A stretch of DNA of 57,869 nucleotides from a virus, in the IMG/VR virus record IMGVR_UViG_3300008448_000091, positions 1-57,869 of that record. One strand, given 5' to 3'. The notes beneath the pieces were generated by a model that worked only from the letters and a program-made list of their open reading frames with translations, was not told the DNA's origin and made no database searches. A program made the translations under genes and the position numbers. Positions 6,121-14,113 of this stretch are shown one piece after another (the stretch's first letter is position 1; each line of letters opens with the position of its first letter).

Positions 6121-6722
6121 TGAATTACTTAAGAATGGATCCATTTGACGCCTACAAACAGTACCTTGCATTGAAGAGTCATTTCTCAACAAAGACATAT
6201 GACTACTTCAAATATGGTACGGCCGTCAAAGCAAAGCGTGAGTCTTTTGAAACCCGTAAAGACAAATACTTCTTTTATAAGTTATCCAAACGCAAAGACT
6301 TGCTAGACTTCTTGGTCGCAATGTTTGTGTATGGAAAAAAAGATATGTGGATTGGTGATGTTCTTCGCAATGAGGAGACAGAGCAACTTTACAAAAAATG
6401 GCAGACTGTAAAGCAATCCCTAACATATGTGTTTATGAATGATATGGAAAAGTTGAATCCGGACCTTATAAGCAGCTTCATTGTACAGGATGGTCAACAT
6501 CCCCATGCTTTAAAGCTGCTTCTACGCGATGAGATCCACCTAGAAACGTTTATCATTCTGAACGACATAATGAGGTTCACTCCCTCATGGAACCGTGAAA
6601 TAGCGGATCAAATCATCTGGCCTGAGGTTCGCCAGAAGTGTAAGAAATATCACCCCTTTATGGAGTACGACAAGGAAAAATGTAAAAATATTCTTGTTGA
6701 CAAGTTCGACTTAAAGAGGTAA
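6120..6722 (+). CDS. 59: gp59, loader of the gp41 replicative helicase
   Basis: gp59 binds forked DNA and gp32 and loads the gp41 helicase. The 200-residue protein (T4: 217) begins with the family pattern DPFDAYKQYLALKSHF (7-22), then YDYFKYGTAVKAKRESF and KDKYFFYKLSKRKD, all strongly conserved among gp59 proteins. It is followed by a late promoter box and gp32, its protein partner. Confidence 0.92.
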   Translation: MNYLRMDPFDAYKQYLALKSHFSTKTYDYFKYGTAVKAKRESFETRKDKYFFYKLSKRKDLLDFLVAMFVYGKKDMWIGDVLRNEETEQLYKKWQTVKQSLTYVFMNDMEKLNPDLISSFIVQDGQHPHALKLLLRDEIHLETFIILNDIMRFTPSWNREIADQIIWPEVRQKCKKYHPFMEYDKEKCKNILVDKFDLKR

Positions 6723-6730
6723 TATAAATA
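6723..6730 (+). promoter_or_regulatory. T4-type late promoter box for gp32
   Basis: An exact TATAAATA starts immediately after the gp59 stop codon. It leaves a leader of roughly 55 nt before the gp32 ATG; this AT-rich leader could serve as the autoregulatory gp32 operator known in T4 (inference). Confidence 0.7.
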
Positions 6731-6793
6731 CTATTATCGATATGATAATGTGGATACAAACATACTTTTAATACATTTTATACAAGGAAATAT

Positions 6794-7723
6794 ATGGTAG
6801 ATTTTGCAAATCTTAAAAAGAACAGTGGTTCTTCTTCTCTCGCTGGCCTGCAGAACGCAGTTGAAAAGCTAGCAGCCCCCTCAAGTAAACCCCAAGACGA
6901 CGAACGCTTCTGGCGTCCCGAGATTGACAAAGCCGGTAACGGTTATGCTGTCATTCGATTCTTGCCGGCTCCAGCTGGTGAGGATGTTCCATTCGTCCGT
7001 ATCTTTGACCACGCTTTCAAAGGCGCTGGTGGTTGGTTGATCGATGGCTGCTTGACATCAGTTGGTGAGAAGTGTCCTGTATGTGAGCACAACAGTGCTT
7101 TGTGGAATACCGGAACAAAAGACAATCAAGCTCTCGTACGCAGCCAAAAGCGTAAGCTGTCGTTTGTTAGCAACATCTATGTTGTTAAGGATCCAGCACA
7201 TCCTGAGAATGAAGGTAAGGTAATGCTGTTTAAGTACGGCAAGAAGATTTTTGATAAGTTGAATGCAGCAATGAACCCAGAGTTCGAAGATGAGTCTCCA
7301 CTCAATCCTTTCGATATGTGGGCTGGTGCTAACTTCAAGTTGAAGATTCGTAAAGTAGAAGGATACTCTAACTATGATAAGTCTGAGTTTGATTCTTCCG
7401 GGGCTTTGGATGAGGATGATGACACTCTTGAGGCTATCTGGAAGCGTGAGTATCCATTGACAACATTCCTTGAGCGTAAGAACTTCAAAACATATGATGA
7501 AGTTAAGAGCCGTTTGAATAAAGTGCTTGGTTTGGAAGGCGGTATGTCTTCTGCTCCTCAGTCACGTCAACAAATGTGGGATGAAGACACAGCTGCTGCA
7601 CCACGTGCCGCTGCTCCTAAGGCTGCTCCTGCAAAAGCTTTTGCTCCAAAGGTCGATAGTGCACCTTGGGATGAACAAGAAGACGACGACTTAGCAATGT
7701 TCCAGAAACTTGCTAACGAATAA
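6794..7723 (+). CDS. 32: gp32, single-stranded DNA-binding protein
   Basis: gp32 coats single-stranded DNA in replication, recombination and repair. The 309-residue product (T4: 301) has a basic N-terminus, the core beginning FWRPEIDKAGNGYAVIRF, and a zinc ligand set H73, C86, C94, C97 (H-x12-C-x7-C-x2-C). An Ala/Pro linker leads to an acidic tail (DEQEDDDL), which in T4 recruits gp59 and other partners. An AAGGAA ribosome binding site precedes the start. A strong hairpin terminator follows the stop. Confidence 0.95.
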   Translation: MVDFANLKKNSGSSSLAGLQNAVEKLAAPSSKPQDDERFWRPEIDKAGNGYAVIRFLPAPAGEDVPFVRIFDHAFKGAGGWLIDGCLTSVGEKCPVCEHNSALWNTGTKDNQALVRSQKRKLSFVSNIYVVKDPAHPENEGKVMLFKYGKKIFDKLNAAMNPEFEDESPLNPFDMWAGANFKLKIRKVEGYSNYDKSEFDSSGALDEDDDTLEAIWKREYPLTTFLERKNFKTYDEVKSRLNKVLGLEGGMSSAPQSRQQMWDEDTAAAPRAAAPKAAPAKAFAPKVDSAPWDEQEDDDLAMFQKLANE

Positions 7724-9739
7724 TCAACCAACCATAGTAGTTGATTCTTTACGAGGCTGCGGAGACGCAGCCTTTCTTATTTCCGTTGTGTTATTAACAG
7801 CAATCACAGTAACGTTGCTTCCACCAGTTGGTTTCTTGGCAGCCGCTACATTAGCGTTTAATTTTTCTAAATTTTGCCCACCAGATATATCAGCAGTAAT
7901 TAGTTCGGCTGATGCTGCTCGGTCTTTAGCCTTTTGACCGGTAGTATCAGCAAAGCCAACAGCGCTGTTAACTTCACCAATGCTTTCGAGTTGTTCTGGT
8001 TTTTTATTTTTGTATTTAAGAAAAAACCATGCCAGGGCTTTTGATGCAACGACTGGATCATTTAGAAGATCAGGATTGTTGAGTACATCGACTCCTGTGA
8101 ATTTTGCAATTGCGGCATACTGATTTTTACCTGTGTGCTGGATCCATCCCCTACCTCTATATTTGTAACCGTCTCCTGGTGCACTATTACCATCTGTTTT
8201 TTTGTATACTTCATTTGCCAGCTCTTCAGGCTTTCCCACAAATTGCTGTGCAAACTCAAGCGTAGGGATACGATTTTTTCCAAAAGTTTTTTGAATAGAC
8301 TCAGCGGACCTATAGAACGTATCCTCACTGCGTACTTTAAAACCTGTTTCGGCTTTTATTGTAGCTAATATATTTGATATTGCTTTAATAGACGTGATAC
8401 CCGACTCTTTGAGGGAGTTGACTATTAAACCAACCAAACCCGTCGGTTTATCAGCTGGTGTTGTAGGTGCTGTGGCAGCCACGGAGGGTTTCGCTACAGG
8501 AGCGGCTGCTACAGTAGGCGCAGTCGTTGGAGGAGGTGCCGCGGGGGGCTTTGTATCTACAGAAGGTATACCGGATTGTATAGCATCGCCAGATGATGAT
8601 GTAAGAGTACCACCTGACTCCGTACGTATAGCATTTGTTGGAACGCTTGATGTTGCAACAGCTTGAGATGAAGGCACGGCTACAGGAGGCCTCAACAACC
8701 TTGCCGTCTCTGCACTGCTTTCATCAGGAGGTGTGGCTGATGGTGTTGGTTTTTTAGCTTCTTCAGCTTCTGATGTCTTGACCTTCTGACCAAGCATTTC
8801 CTCAGCTGTTTCTTTTACACCTTCGTATATGATTTTAAGTTTAGCTACATCATCAGGATCTCTAGGATCAGGGTAATATCCATATTCTTCAAGAAATATA
8901 TCACGTGCAGTATTTGTAATTTCTGCAGGAATAGAGGTCAACGGACCAGCTAAACCACCAGCCACCTCAATACCAGCACCAGCAACATCACCTCGGAGTA
9001 GTCTACTAACAGCGAAAGCAACACCAACGCCAACACCAACAATTGGAATTGACTTGGCAGCTATCTTACCGATAGTTTTGGCTAATGATTTTTTAGCAGC
9101 CGCTTTGATAGCAGCCTTGGACGCTTCTTTGCCAGCTTCTCTTTGCGCAGCTTTTTCAGCAGCTTTTTGGCCTGCCTTCTTTACTTCTTCTTTTGGCGCG
9201 CCTCTTTTTTTAGCCGCCTCTTCCGCTCTGGTTCTTGCGTTGTTAGTTCTTTTGCGGCCTGAAGGTCTACGCTTCGGTGGCTGTTTTGGAGTTTTTTTAA
9301 ACCTATCAAACAACCCAGATATCTTGTCAAAAAGAGACTTTTCTTCTTTATCATCCGCTAATTCTTTGATTGCAGCTGGAGGAGCCCCAGCGGTAGCAGA
9401 TGGTTGTTTGACTTGTTGTGCTGATTTACCAAGAGCTTTATTTGTTTCTTCTCTCGTTGTAGCATATGCGTCCATTGCTTTTGCAAGAACTTGGACATTG
9501 TCAGAAATTTGAAGGAACGCGCTTTCTAAACGTCCAAGAGTAGCCCCAGTAGCAGCAATTTTAGATGTTTGAAGATTTATCTCACTAACTTGTTCGTCAA
9601 TCTCTTGTTGACGTTCTGCTTTCTCACGACGATCGCGAAATGTCTGGCCAATGATACCAGTACTACTTTCAAACTTATCACGTAGGCCTTCGCGAACGTT
9701 TTTAGAAGTTTCTTCTTTGAGGGTTTGTAGAAACGCCAT
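7724..9739 (-). CDS. Virion-associated protein with GH19 lysozyme domain
   Basis: The 671-residue protein has an N-terminal helical region with coiled-coil character (about 30-90), a Lys/Arg/Ala-rich segment, a Gly/Val hydrophobic stretch near 225-245, a long Pro/Ala/Thr linker and a C-terminal GH19 chitinase/lysozyme domain (about 430-610). The catalytic Glu lies in ATIKAETGF and the substrate-site signature is GYKYRGRGWIQHTGKNQY. GH19 domains in phages cut peptidoglycan. It sits among baseplate genes and gp5 here lacks its lysozyme, so a tail-lysozyme role is likely. Its stop abuts the gp32 stop. The linker shares a 49-bp perfect repeat with the next gene. Confidence 0.8.
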   Translation of the reverse strand: MAFLQTLKEETSKNVREGLRDKFESSTGIIGQTFRDRREKAERQQEIDEQVSEINLQTSKIAATGATLGRLESAFLQISDNVQVLAKAMDAYATTREETNKALGKSAQQVKQPSATAGAPPAAIKELADDKEEKSLFDKISGLFDRFKKTPKQPPKRRPSGRKRTNNARTRAEEAAKKRGAPKEEVKKAGQKAAEKAAQREAGKEASKAAIKAAAKKSLAKTIGKIAAKSIPIVGVGVGVAFAVSRLLRGDVAGAGIEVAGGLAGPLTSIPAEITNTARDIFLEEYGYYPDPRDPDDVAKLKIIYEGVKETAEEMLGQKVKTSEAEEAKKPTPSATPPDESSAETARLLRPPVAVPSSQAVATSSVPTNAIRTESGGTLTSSSGDAIQSGIPSVDTKPPAAPPPTTAPTVAAAPVAKPSVAATAPTTPADKPTGLVGLIVNSLKESGITSIKAISNILATIKAETGFKVRSEDTFYRSAESIQKTFGKNRIPTLEFAQQFVGKPEELANEVYKKTDGNSAPGDGYKYRGRGWIQHTGKNQYAAIAKFTGVDVLNNPDLLNDPVVASKALAWFFLKYKNKKPEQLESIGEVNSAVGFADTTGQKAKDRAASAELITADISGGQNLEKLNANVAAAKKPTGGSNVTVIAVNNTTEIRKAASPQPRKESTTMVG
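7754..7780 (+). terminator. Terminator of gp32, inside the convergent gene
   Basis: AGGCTGCG and CGCAGCCT form a perfect 8-bp stem around a GAGA tetraloop, followed by TTCTTATTT. It lies 31 nt after the gp32 stop but within the 3' coding end of the minus-strand GH19 gene. Confidence 0.8.
8693..8741. repeat. 49-bp perfect direct repeat, copy 1
   Basis: This stretch is identical to 10471-10519. On the minus strand both encode SATPPDESSAETARLLR in the linkers of two adjacent virion-type proteins. Confidence 0.95.
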
Positions 9740-9741
9740 GA

Positions 9742-11358
9742 TTAACGACCTGAGTTGAACGTTGTGTTAACGTCTAAGGATCCACGATCCGCAACAGGAG
9801 AAAGCATAACGAGAGGTTGATCATTTGTTGGAGGTGGTCCGGATGTATCGATATTCATTGTTTGGTTCGTGCTTGATGAAGCTTCGCCTGCAGCTGCTAC
9901 ATTAACACTAGCCGTACCCACGTCACTACCTGACGATGGTGCTGGCATAGCAGGAGCTGCGCTCTCTCCACCAGTTGCACCAACCATTGTACCACCACCG
10001 CCTGAACCCCCACTAGAACCAGGTGATGATCCTCCACCCATAAAAGCTGGTGCACCTCCACCAGTACTAGGTGCAGTTTGTGGTTCAGCACTCATAGCTG
10101 TGGCAGCTACTGGTTGTATACCAACAGCTTCTTTTGCCCTATCAACAATTTCTTTTTTGGCTTTTTGAGCTGTTTTGATATCTGCTTCCATTTGCGTTAT
10201 TGCAGTAGTATGGTTACTAATCATTGTTGGATTAGTTTCCACCTTCAATAGAGCTTTTGTTGAAGCAATACCCTTTTTTGTATCATTAATTCTTTGTTGT
10301 AAATTGGTAACAGCAACATTGTCAGCATAGTTTTCAGGTTTCTGAAAATAATCTTTAAGTTGCTCAACTTCGGTGTCTTTTTGTTCTGCTGGTAGGGATG
10401 CAGCTGGCGCGGGTGCTGTTACAGGAGTTACAGCTACAGGCGTTTGAGTGGCTGCTACATTATTTTGTCGCAACAACCTTGCCGTCTCTGCACTGCTTTC
10501 ATCAGGAGGTGTGGCTGATTGGGCTGGTGCTGGTGCCTGACCACTCATAGCATTTGATTGCGTCATCAACGATGCTGGCGCCTGACCACTCGTATCTACT
10601 TTTTGTGCACTTGGACTTGGTGTATCTATTCTTCTCGGATCAACAGCTGCTGCAGCGGCTGATCCTCTTCCACCTTCAGCAGTTGATGGTGTAACATCTT
10701 CAGGAAGAGGTGTTGGAGGTGTTGGTGTATCATTATCACCTTGTTCGTTTACAATATCTGACGAATTGGCATATGAACTCACAGCACCAGCTGCAGCACC
10801 AGCTACAAGTAGTCCACCAGCTAATATAGCAAACTTACCTAAAAACCCACGGAGAAGTTTTTTAGTGCTACCTACAGCTCCCGTAAGCGTTCCTAGTAAA
10901 CCGCCCTTTTTCTCTGTTGGTGGTTCTGTTGCAGAAGGGGAAGGAGCTGCTGCTTTGAGCATCTCATTATCCGCTTCTTCTTTAGCTGCTGCTTCGCGTG
11001 AGGCTTGCTGCTCTTGAACTCTCCGAGCCTCTTTCATTGATTCGACTTCATCAGACCACAATCCAGCAATGTTGTAGATGTTATCTGATATGTTCATCAC
11101 GACCGATTCTATTCGAGTGAGAACAGCACTATTATTTTCTTCTTGTGCCGTCTGCTCTCTTAAAGCATCAGCAACTTGTGTATCCTTTTCTTCCTTGCCT
11201 CCAACAGCTTTTTCAAAAGCCCCACCTAAAGCTCTACCCACCAAGCTTTTACCAAAAGCATTACTCACCCCCTTTATGGCAGCATTCTTAAGGTTTTTCT
11301 TAGCAAGACTACCTGCATCAGAAGCAAATGTTTTTACGGAGGATAGGGAAAACGCCAT
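9742..11358 (-). CDS. Ala/Pro/Ser-rich virion-type protein, paralogous linker
   Basis: The 538-residue protein has a helical N-terminus (about 1-140) with a coiled-coil-like SVVMNISDNIYNIAGLW segment comparable to LQISDNVQVLAKA in the GH19 protein, one hydrophobic Ala/Gly segment near 175-195, long Pro/Ala/Thr linkers, a second coiled coil (about 335-410) and a Gly/Ser-rich C-terminal part with MVGA and PMVMLSP-like motifs. It lacks the GH19 domain. It is probably a partner or paralogue of the downstream lysozyme protein in the baseplate or tail. Function is not recognised. Confidence 0.6.
   Translation of the reverse strand: MAFSLSSVKTFASDAGSLAKKNLKNAAIKGVSNAFGKSLVGRALGGAFEKAVGGKEEKDTQVADALREQTAQEENNSAVLTRIESVVMNISDNIYNIAGLWSDEVESMKEARRVQEQQASREAAAKEEADNEMLKAAAPSPSATEPPTEKKGGLLGTLTGAVGSTKKLLRGFLGKFAILAGGLLVAGAAAGAVSSYANSSDIVNEQGDNDTPTPPTPLPEDVTPSTAEGGRGSAAAAAVDPRRIDTPSPSAQKVDTSGQAPASLMTQSNAMSGQAPAPAQSATPPDESSAETARLLRQNNVAATQTPVAVTPVTAPAPAASLPAEQKDTEVEQLKDYFQKPENYADNVAVTNLQQRINDTKKGIASTKALLKVETNPTMISNHTTAITQMEADIKTAQKAKKEIVDRAKEAVGIQPVAATAMSAEPQTAPSTGGGAPAFMGGGSSPGSSGGSGGGGTMVGATGGESAAPAMPAPSSGSDVGTASVNVAAAGEASSSTNQTMNIDTSGPPPTNDQPLVMLSPVADRGSLDVNTTFNSGR
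10471..10519. repeat. 49-bp perfect direct repeat, copy 2
   Basis: This stretch is identical to 8693-8741, with divergent sequence immediately on both sides. It lies in the linker of the 538-residue protein. Confidence 0.95.
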
Positions 11359-11361
11359 TTA

Positions 11362-11541
11362 TTATCTTTGTGAAAGTCTCTGTTGTTCTTCTTTTAAGTA
11401 ATCTTTCAGCATATCGACGTATAAATCTCGTTCGTAGGGGTAGAGATTCTCAAGCTCAGTTAATGAATATTTATGATGCTGAACCATACTAAACAGTAAT
11501 GTGTAGTAATTGGTTATTGAATTATGGCTCAGCCCAATGTA
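11362..11541 (-). CDS. -1 frameshift extension of gp26 (gp51/T-like segment)
   Basis: The apparent gap after gp26 is open in the -1 frame. On the minus strand a T TTT TTT slippery run (11547-11541), in phase with gp26 codons GAT TTT TTT, lets ribosomes slip and continue with 59 residues beginning YIGLSHNSITNYYTLLF and containing SLTELENLYPYERDLYVDML before TAA. The fusion would be about 292 residues. The extension resembles the T part of tail-assembly chaperone pairs and T4 gp51-like sequences, with the P-x-ERD pattern. No good independent start exists; an internal ATG would give only 41 residues without a ribosome binding site. Confidence 0.8.
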   Translation of the reverse strand, partial: YIGLSHNSITNYYTLLFSMVQHHKYSLTELENLYPYERDLYVDMLKDYLKEEQQRLSQR

Positions 11542-12239
11542 AAAAAATCTGTCAATGTTTTAAGAACAATCTTGACTTCCTTACCATTTGAATTAGTGTA
11601 ACCAATTGTGTGTTCAACTCGCGGCATTGCTTCGATGAATTGTTGAATAGATTGATATGTATTAACATCAAGCGTATCAACAAAGTCTTGCACTTCTTGA
11701 CGGGTAAATTCGCTAGCATTGTACATGGTGCCGTCATGTTCAATTTTATCAAGACATGCTTCCATAATTGCAAAGTTAAAGTCAACAATATCGCTAATCC
11801 CATCCATTTCGTTCATAATACTGATCTCGGGATATTTCAACACGATAGAAGACGTTGGACCGACTGTAATTACGTTTGAAACAGGTGCACTGCGTACCAC
11901 TTCCACCTCATCGAGGTTTACTTGTACATCGTAGATTTTACCGTCTTCGTTGTCTTTGTACGAAAGATTAATAATATTCTGAACCGACTTTGCTCGTAAC
12001 TTAATAAAGAAGTATTCAAGATCAAACGTTGTGAACTTTTCAACATCAACAGATGGATCCGTTATACAACTAGCAATGACTTGTTTAATAGCTCTTACTA
12101 CATCTGCCTGCTCGCCGCTAGATTGGGCAATAAGTAGTATCTTTTCTTCTTTAACAAGAAAAGGTCTAAACGTAACTGTCTGTTGATTGGACGGTAGCAC
12201 CAACGAGAAGGTTGGATGTGATAATAATGGTAAACCCAT
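11529..12239 (-). CDS. 26: Baseplate hub assembly protein gp26-like
   Basis: The 236-residue protein matches the T4 gp26 baseplate family: it starts MGLPLLSHPTFSLVLPS, followed by VTFRPFLVKEEKILLIA and the helical FEYFFIKLRAKS-type segment near 72-85. It is slightly longer than T4 gp26 (208). It is needed for assembling the baseplate hub. The last codons (GAT TTT TTT ACA TTG GGC TGA) contain a slippery run, and the -1 frame continues into a conserved extension. Upstream lies the gp54-like gene in the same orientation. Confidence 0.85.
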   Translation of the reverse strand: MGLPLLSHPTFSLVLPSNQQTVTFRPFLVKEEKILLIAQSSGEQADVVRAIKQVIASCITDPSVDVEKFTTFDLEYFFIKLRAKSVQNIINLSYKDNEDGKIYDVQVNLDEVEVVRSAPVSNVITVGPTSSIVLKYPEISIMNEMDGISDIVDFNFAIMEACLDKIEHDGTMYNASEFTRQEVQDFVDTLDVNTYQSIQQFIEAMPRVEHTIGYTNSNGKEVKIVLKTLTDFFTLG

Positions 12240-12256
12240 AATAAACTCCTAGTAAA

Positions 12257-13072
12257 TCAATTGAATATATTTTTAATTGTTGAGACTGAACTTAGTGCAT
12301 CTTGAACACCTCGTGGACGTCTCAGTGAAGCAATAGTTTGAACTGCCGTACCTATCTTGACAAGCTTCTGAAGACCACTGAGTCCACTGAATCCATTCTT
12401 TGTCAATTGTAGTGGTTGGTCAACATTAACCAGCTTTGATTGTAAGAAGGCAAATTGGATCGAAAACTGCATCATTCCAGTGTCAGACCAATTGAGAGCA
12501 ATATCTGGTACATTAATTGGATAAGCATCAGATAAGTCGTATGTTAATACAGGTGTACCCTGCTCGTTGAATGTGGTAATTGTAATCGTTGATCTGTATT
12601 GATCTTTAAATTCAACTTCATAGGGTGCAAGTCCATTTACCGTTGCACTAGACGTCATTACCTGGTCACCCCTCACGATACCTTGCATCCACCTGTAAAA
12701 GAATTTATAAATCTCACCTTTTCCATCACCAATAAAGTTGATAGTTGTATCATTTGTTTGTAATGAGTACGGTACTTTTTCTGAAGGCCCATAACCAAAT
12801 CGTTTGAGATCTGCAGTTTGAATAAACAAACCAGGAAGCTGTGCACCCTCAGCATATAAGGATATCTTTGGAGCAGTAGCGTTACCACCAAGGAGTTGAG
12901 GTGCTGTAATAGTAACCTCAAAAAGGTTTGTACGGGCAACGGAGTTGTTACGGATTTCACTAATGAAGTTGTTTATCTTTCCACCGCCGGCTCCACTGGA
13001 TCCGCCACCGAACAATGACTTCAGTGACGAAACCGTACCGATGACATTCATTGCTGTGTTTAGTTTACTCAT
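12257..13072 (-). CDS. 54: Baseplate tail-tube initiator gp54-like
   Basis: The 271-residue protein has a tail-tube-like fold pattern: NLFEVTITAP (about 49-58), LPGLFIQTADLKRFGYG (near 80-96), and an ALNWSDTGMMQFSIQFAF strand near 195-212. These features are shared by gp19, gp48 and gp54. Because separate gp19 (56611) and gp48 (14113) genes exist, gp54 (T4: 320 residues) is the best assignment. It would sit on the baseplate and start tube polymerisation. A Gly/Ser-rich stretch lies near 22-31. Its start overlaps the upstream gene by 4 nt. Confidence 0.7.
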   Translation of the reverse strand: MSKLNTAMNVIGTVSSLKSLFGGGSSGAGGGKINNFISEIRNNSVARTNLFEVTITAPQLLGGNATAPKISLYAEGAQLPGLFIQTADLKRFGYGPSEKVPYSLQTNDTTINFIGDGKGEIYKFFYRWMQGIVRGDQVMTSSATVNGLAPYEVEFKDQYRSTITITTFNEQGTPVLTYDLSDAYPINVPDIALNWSDTGMMQFSIQFAFLQSKLVNVDQPLQLTKNGFSGLSGLQKLVKIGTAVQTIASLRRPRGVQDALSSVSTIKNIFN

Positions 13073-13659
13073 TGTCCTTGTACCATTCTTCGGCTATCAC
13101 GCCACACTTGTTGTTTCGTTGCACCCACAAATCTCTCTAGCGGTAAGAACAAAGCTGTGTCCCACTTATCAGCTGGCACCCACAAGAAACGAGACTTGAC
13201 GTGGTTATTTAGATAGTGCTTAATACATGGCTTGAAGAAGCGGAACTTTGATGCTTTGTTAAGCAATTCATATGAAAGACGCAGCTTAGTTGTATCGTCA
13301 ATATTTTTATTATTAGAAAGAGTGTAAAGGTTATCCATTAATTTTGCCCTCATCATATGGGGCAAGTAGTGCATGTTTATACCATAAAAGCCGTCTGGTG
13401 CTTTTTGGAATGGAAAAATTAATGGAAATCTATCATAATATGGTAAGTCTTTTTTTGTCTTTGGGTCATACATAAACAAATACATACGTCCAATAGTAAT
13501 TTTGGTAACCATTCTATCGGGCTGCTGAGTTAGCACTTGCTTTGGATTAACAGAGTTGACAGACAAAGCCTGTTCTCGTAACCACATCCTGGCGCTCGTG
13601 GTCGCTGCTCCTATATCAGGAGTGGAGTTTAAAATATCAGTAAAAAGCTCTGTGGCCAT
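13069..13659 (-). CDS. Conserved T4-like phage protein of unknown function
   Basis: The 196-residue protein contains a conserved-looking core YDPKTKKDLPYYDRFPLIFP (about 64-83) followed by DGFYGINMHYLPHMMRAKLMDNLY, a pattern I associate with proteins next to gp4 in marine T4-like phages. No catalytic motif is evident. Overlaps of 4 nt downstream and 1 nt upstream place it in one translation-coupled unit with gp54-like and gp4, suggesting a head-completion or baseplate role. No function is assigned. Confidence 0.7.
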   Translation of the reverse strand: MATELFTDILNSTPDIGAATTSARMWLREQALSVNSVNPKQVLTQQPDRMVTKITIGRMYLFMYDPKTKKDLPYYDRFPLIFPFQKAPDGFYGINMHYLPHMMRAKLMDNLYTLSNNKNIDDTTKLRLSYELLNKASKFRFFKPCIKHYLNNHVKSRFLWVPADKWDTALFLPLERFVGATKQQVWRDSRRMVQGQ

Positions 13660-14099
13660 TAAAATTTAATCCCTAAATCGTGTTCAGTCATAATTATAAA
13701 CTTCCATTGGCGATCTTTACAATACTCATTTGCTGCCTTCCACTTTGCACTATTGATGCCCCAAGTATACACCTCACGAATGTACTGCTTTGAAGGTTTT
13801 TTCTGAACTGTTGGTGGTCTTGTCTCTTTTGCAGGCTTAATTTCAACGACAACCGTCTCTATCAAGCCATCGATATTTTGTTTTTTAACAAGGAAGTCTG
13901 GAAAGTATCTATGCACTCTATTATCAATTGGAGACTTGTAGGGAATAGAAAACTCCTCACTAGCCCACGAAAGCACGTCCTTATGTGCGTCTAAATAAGA
14001 CATGAACTTTAATTCCCAGCGGCTACGATAGACGATGTTAGACGGATCACCTTTATATTTGAGGGGATTACGCGGTTTGAAGAGGCCTTTATAACTCAT
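13659..14099 (-). CDS. 4: gp4, head completion protein (nuclease-like fold)
   Basis: gp4 (gp50/4) is needed to finish DNA-filled heads so that tails can join. The 146-residue product (T4: 150) begins MSYKGLFKPRNPLKYKGDPS, then YRSRWELKFMSYLD, HRYFPDFLV and VVEIKPAKE. The spaced E, D and E-x-K residues resemble a TnsA/PD-(D/E)XK nuclease core. The ATG is 6 nt downstream of a minus-strand TATAAATA box, so a transcript from it would have little or no leader. Confidence 0.9.
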   Translation of the reverse strand: MSYKGLFKPRNPLKYKGDPSNIVYRSRWELKFMSYLDAHKDVLSWASEEFSIPYKSPIDNRVHRYFPDFLVKKQNIDGLIETVVVEIKPAKETRPPTVQKKPSKQYIREVYTWGINSAKWKAANEYCKDRQWKFIIMTEHDLGIKF

Positions 14100-14105
14100 A
14101 GGAAA

Positions 14106-14113
14106 TATTTATA
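14106..14113 (-). promoter_or_regulatory. T4-type late promoter box before gp4
   Basis: TATTTATA on the plus strand is an exact TATAAATA on the minus strand, 6 nt before the gp4 ATG. It overlaps the first base of the divergent gp48 ATG, so both starts share this short region. Confidence 0.55.

Noticed and set aside
9054-9512. Plus-strand open frame of 152 codons, Ala/Leu-rich
   Set aside because: It is antisense to the Lys/Ala-rich part of the GH19 protein; the composition is explained by the opposite strand and no start signal is present.
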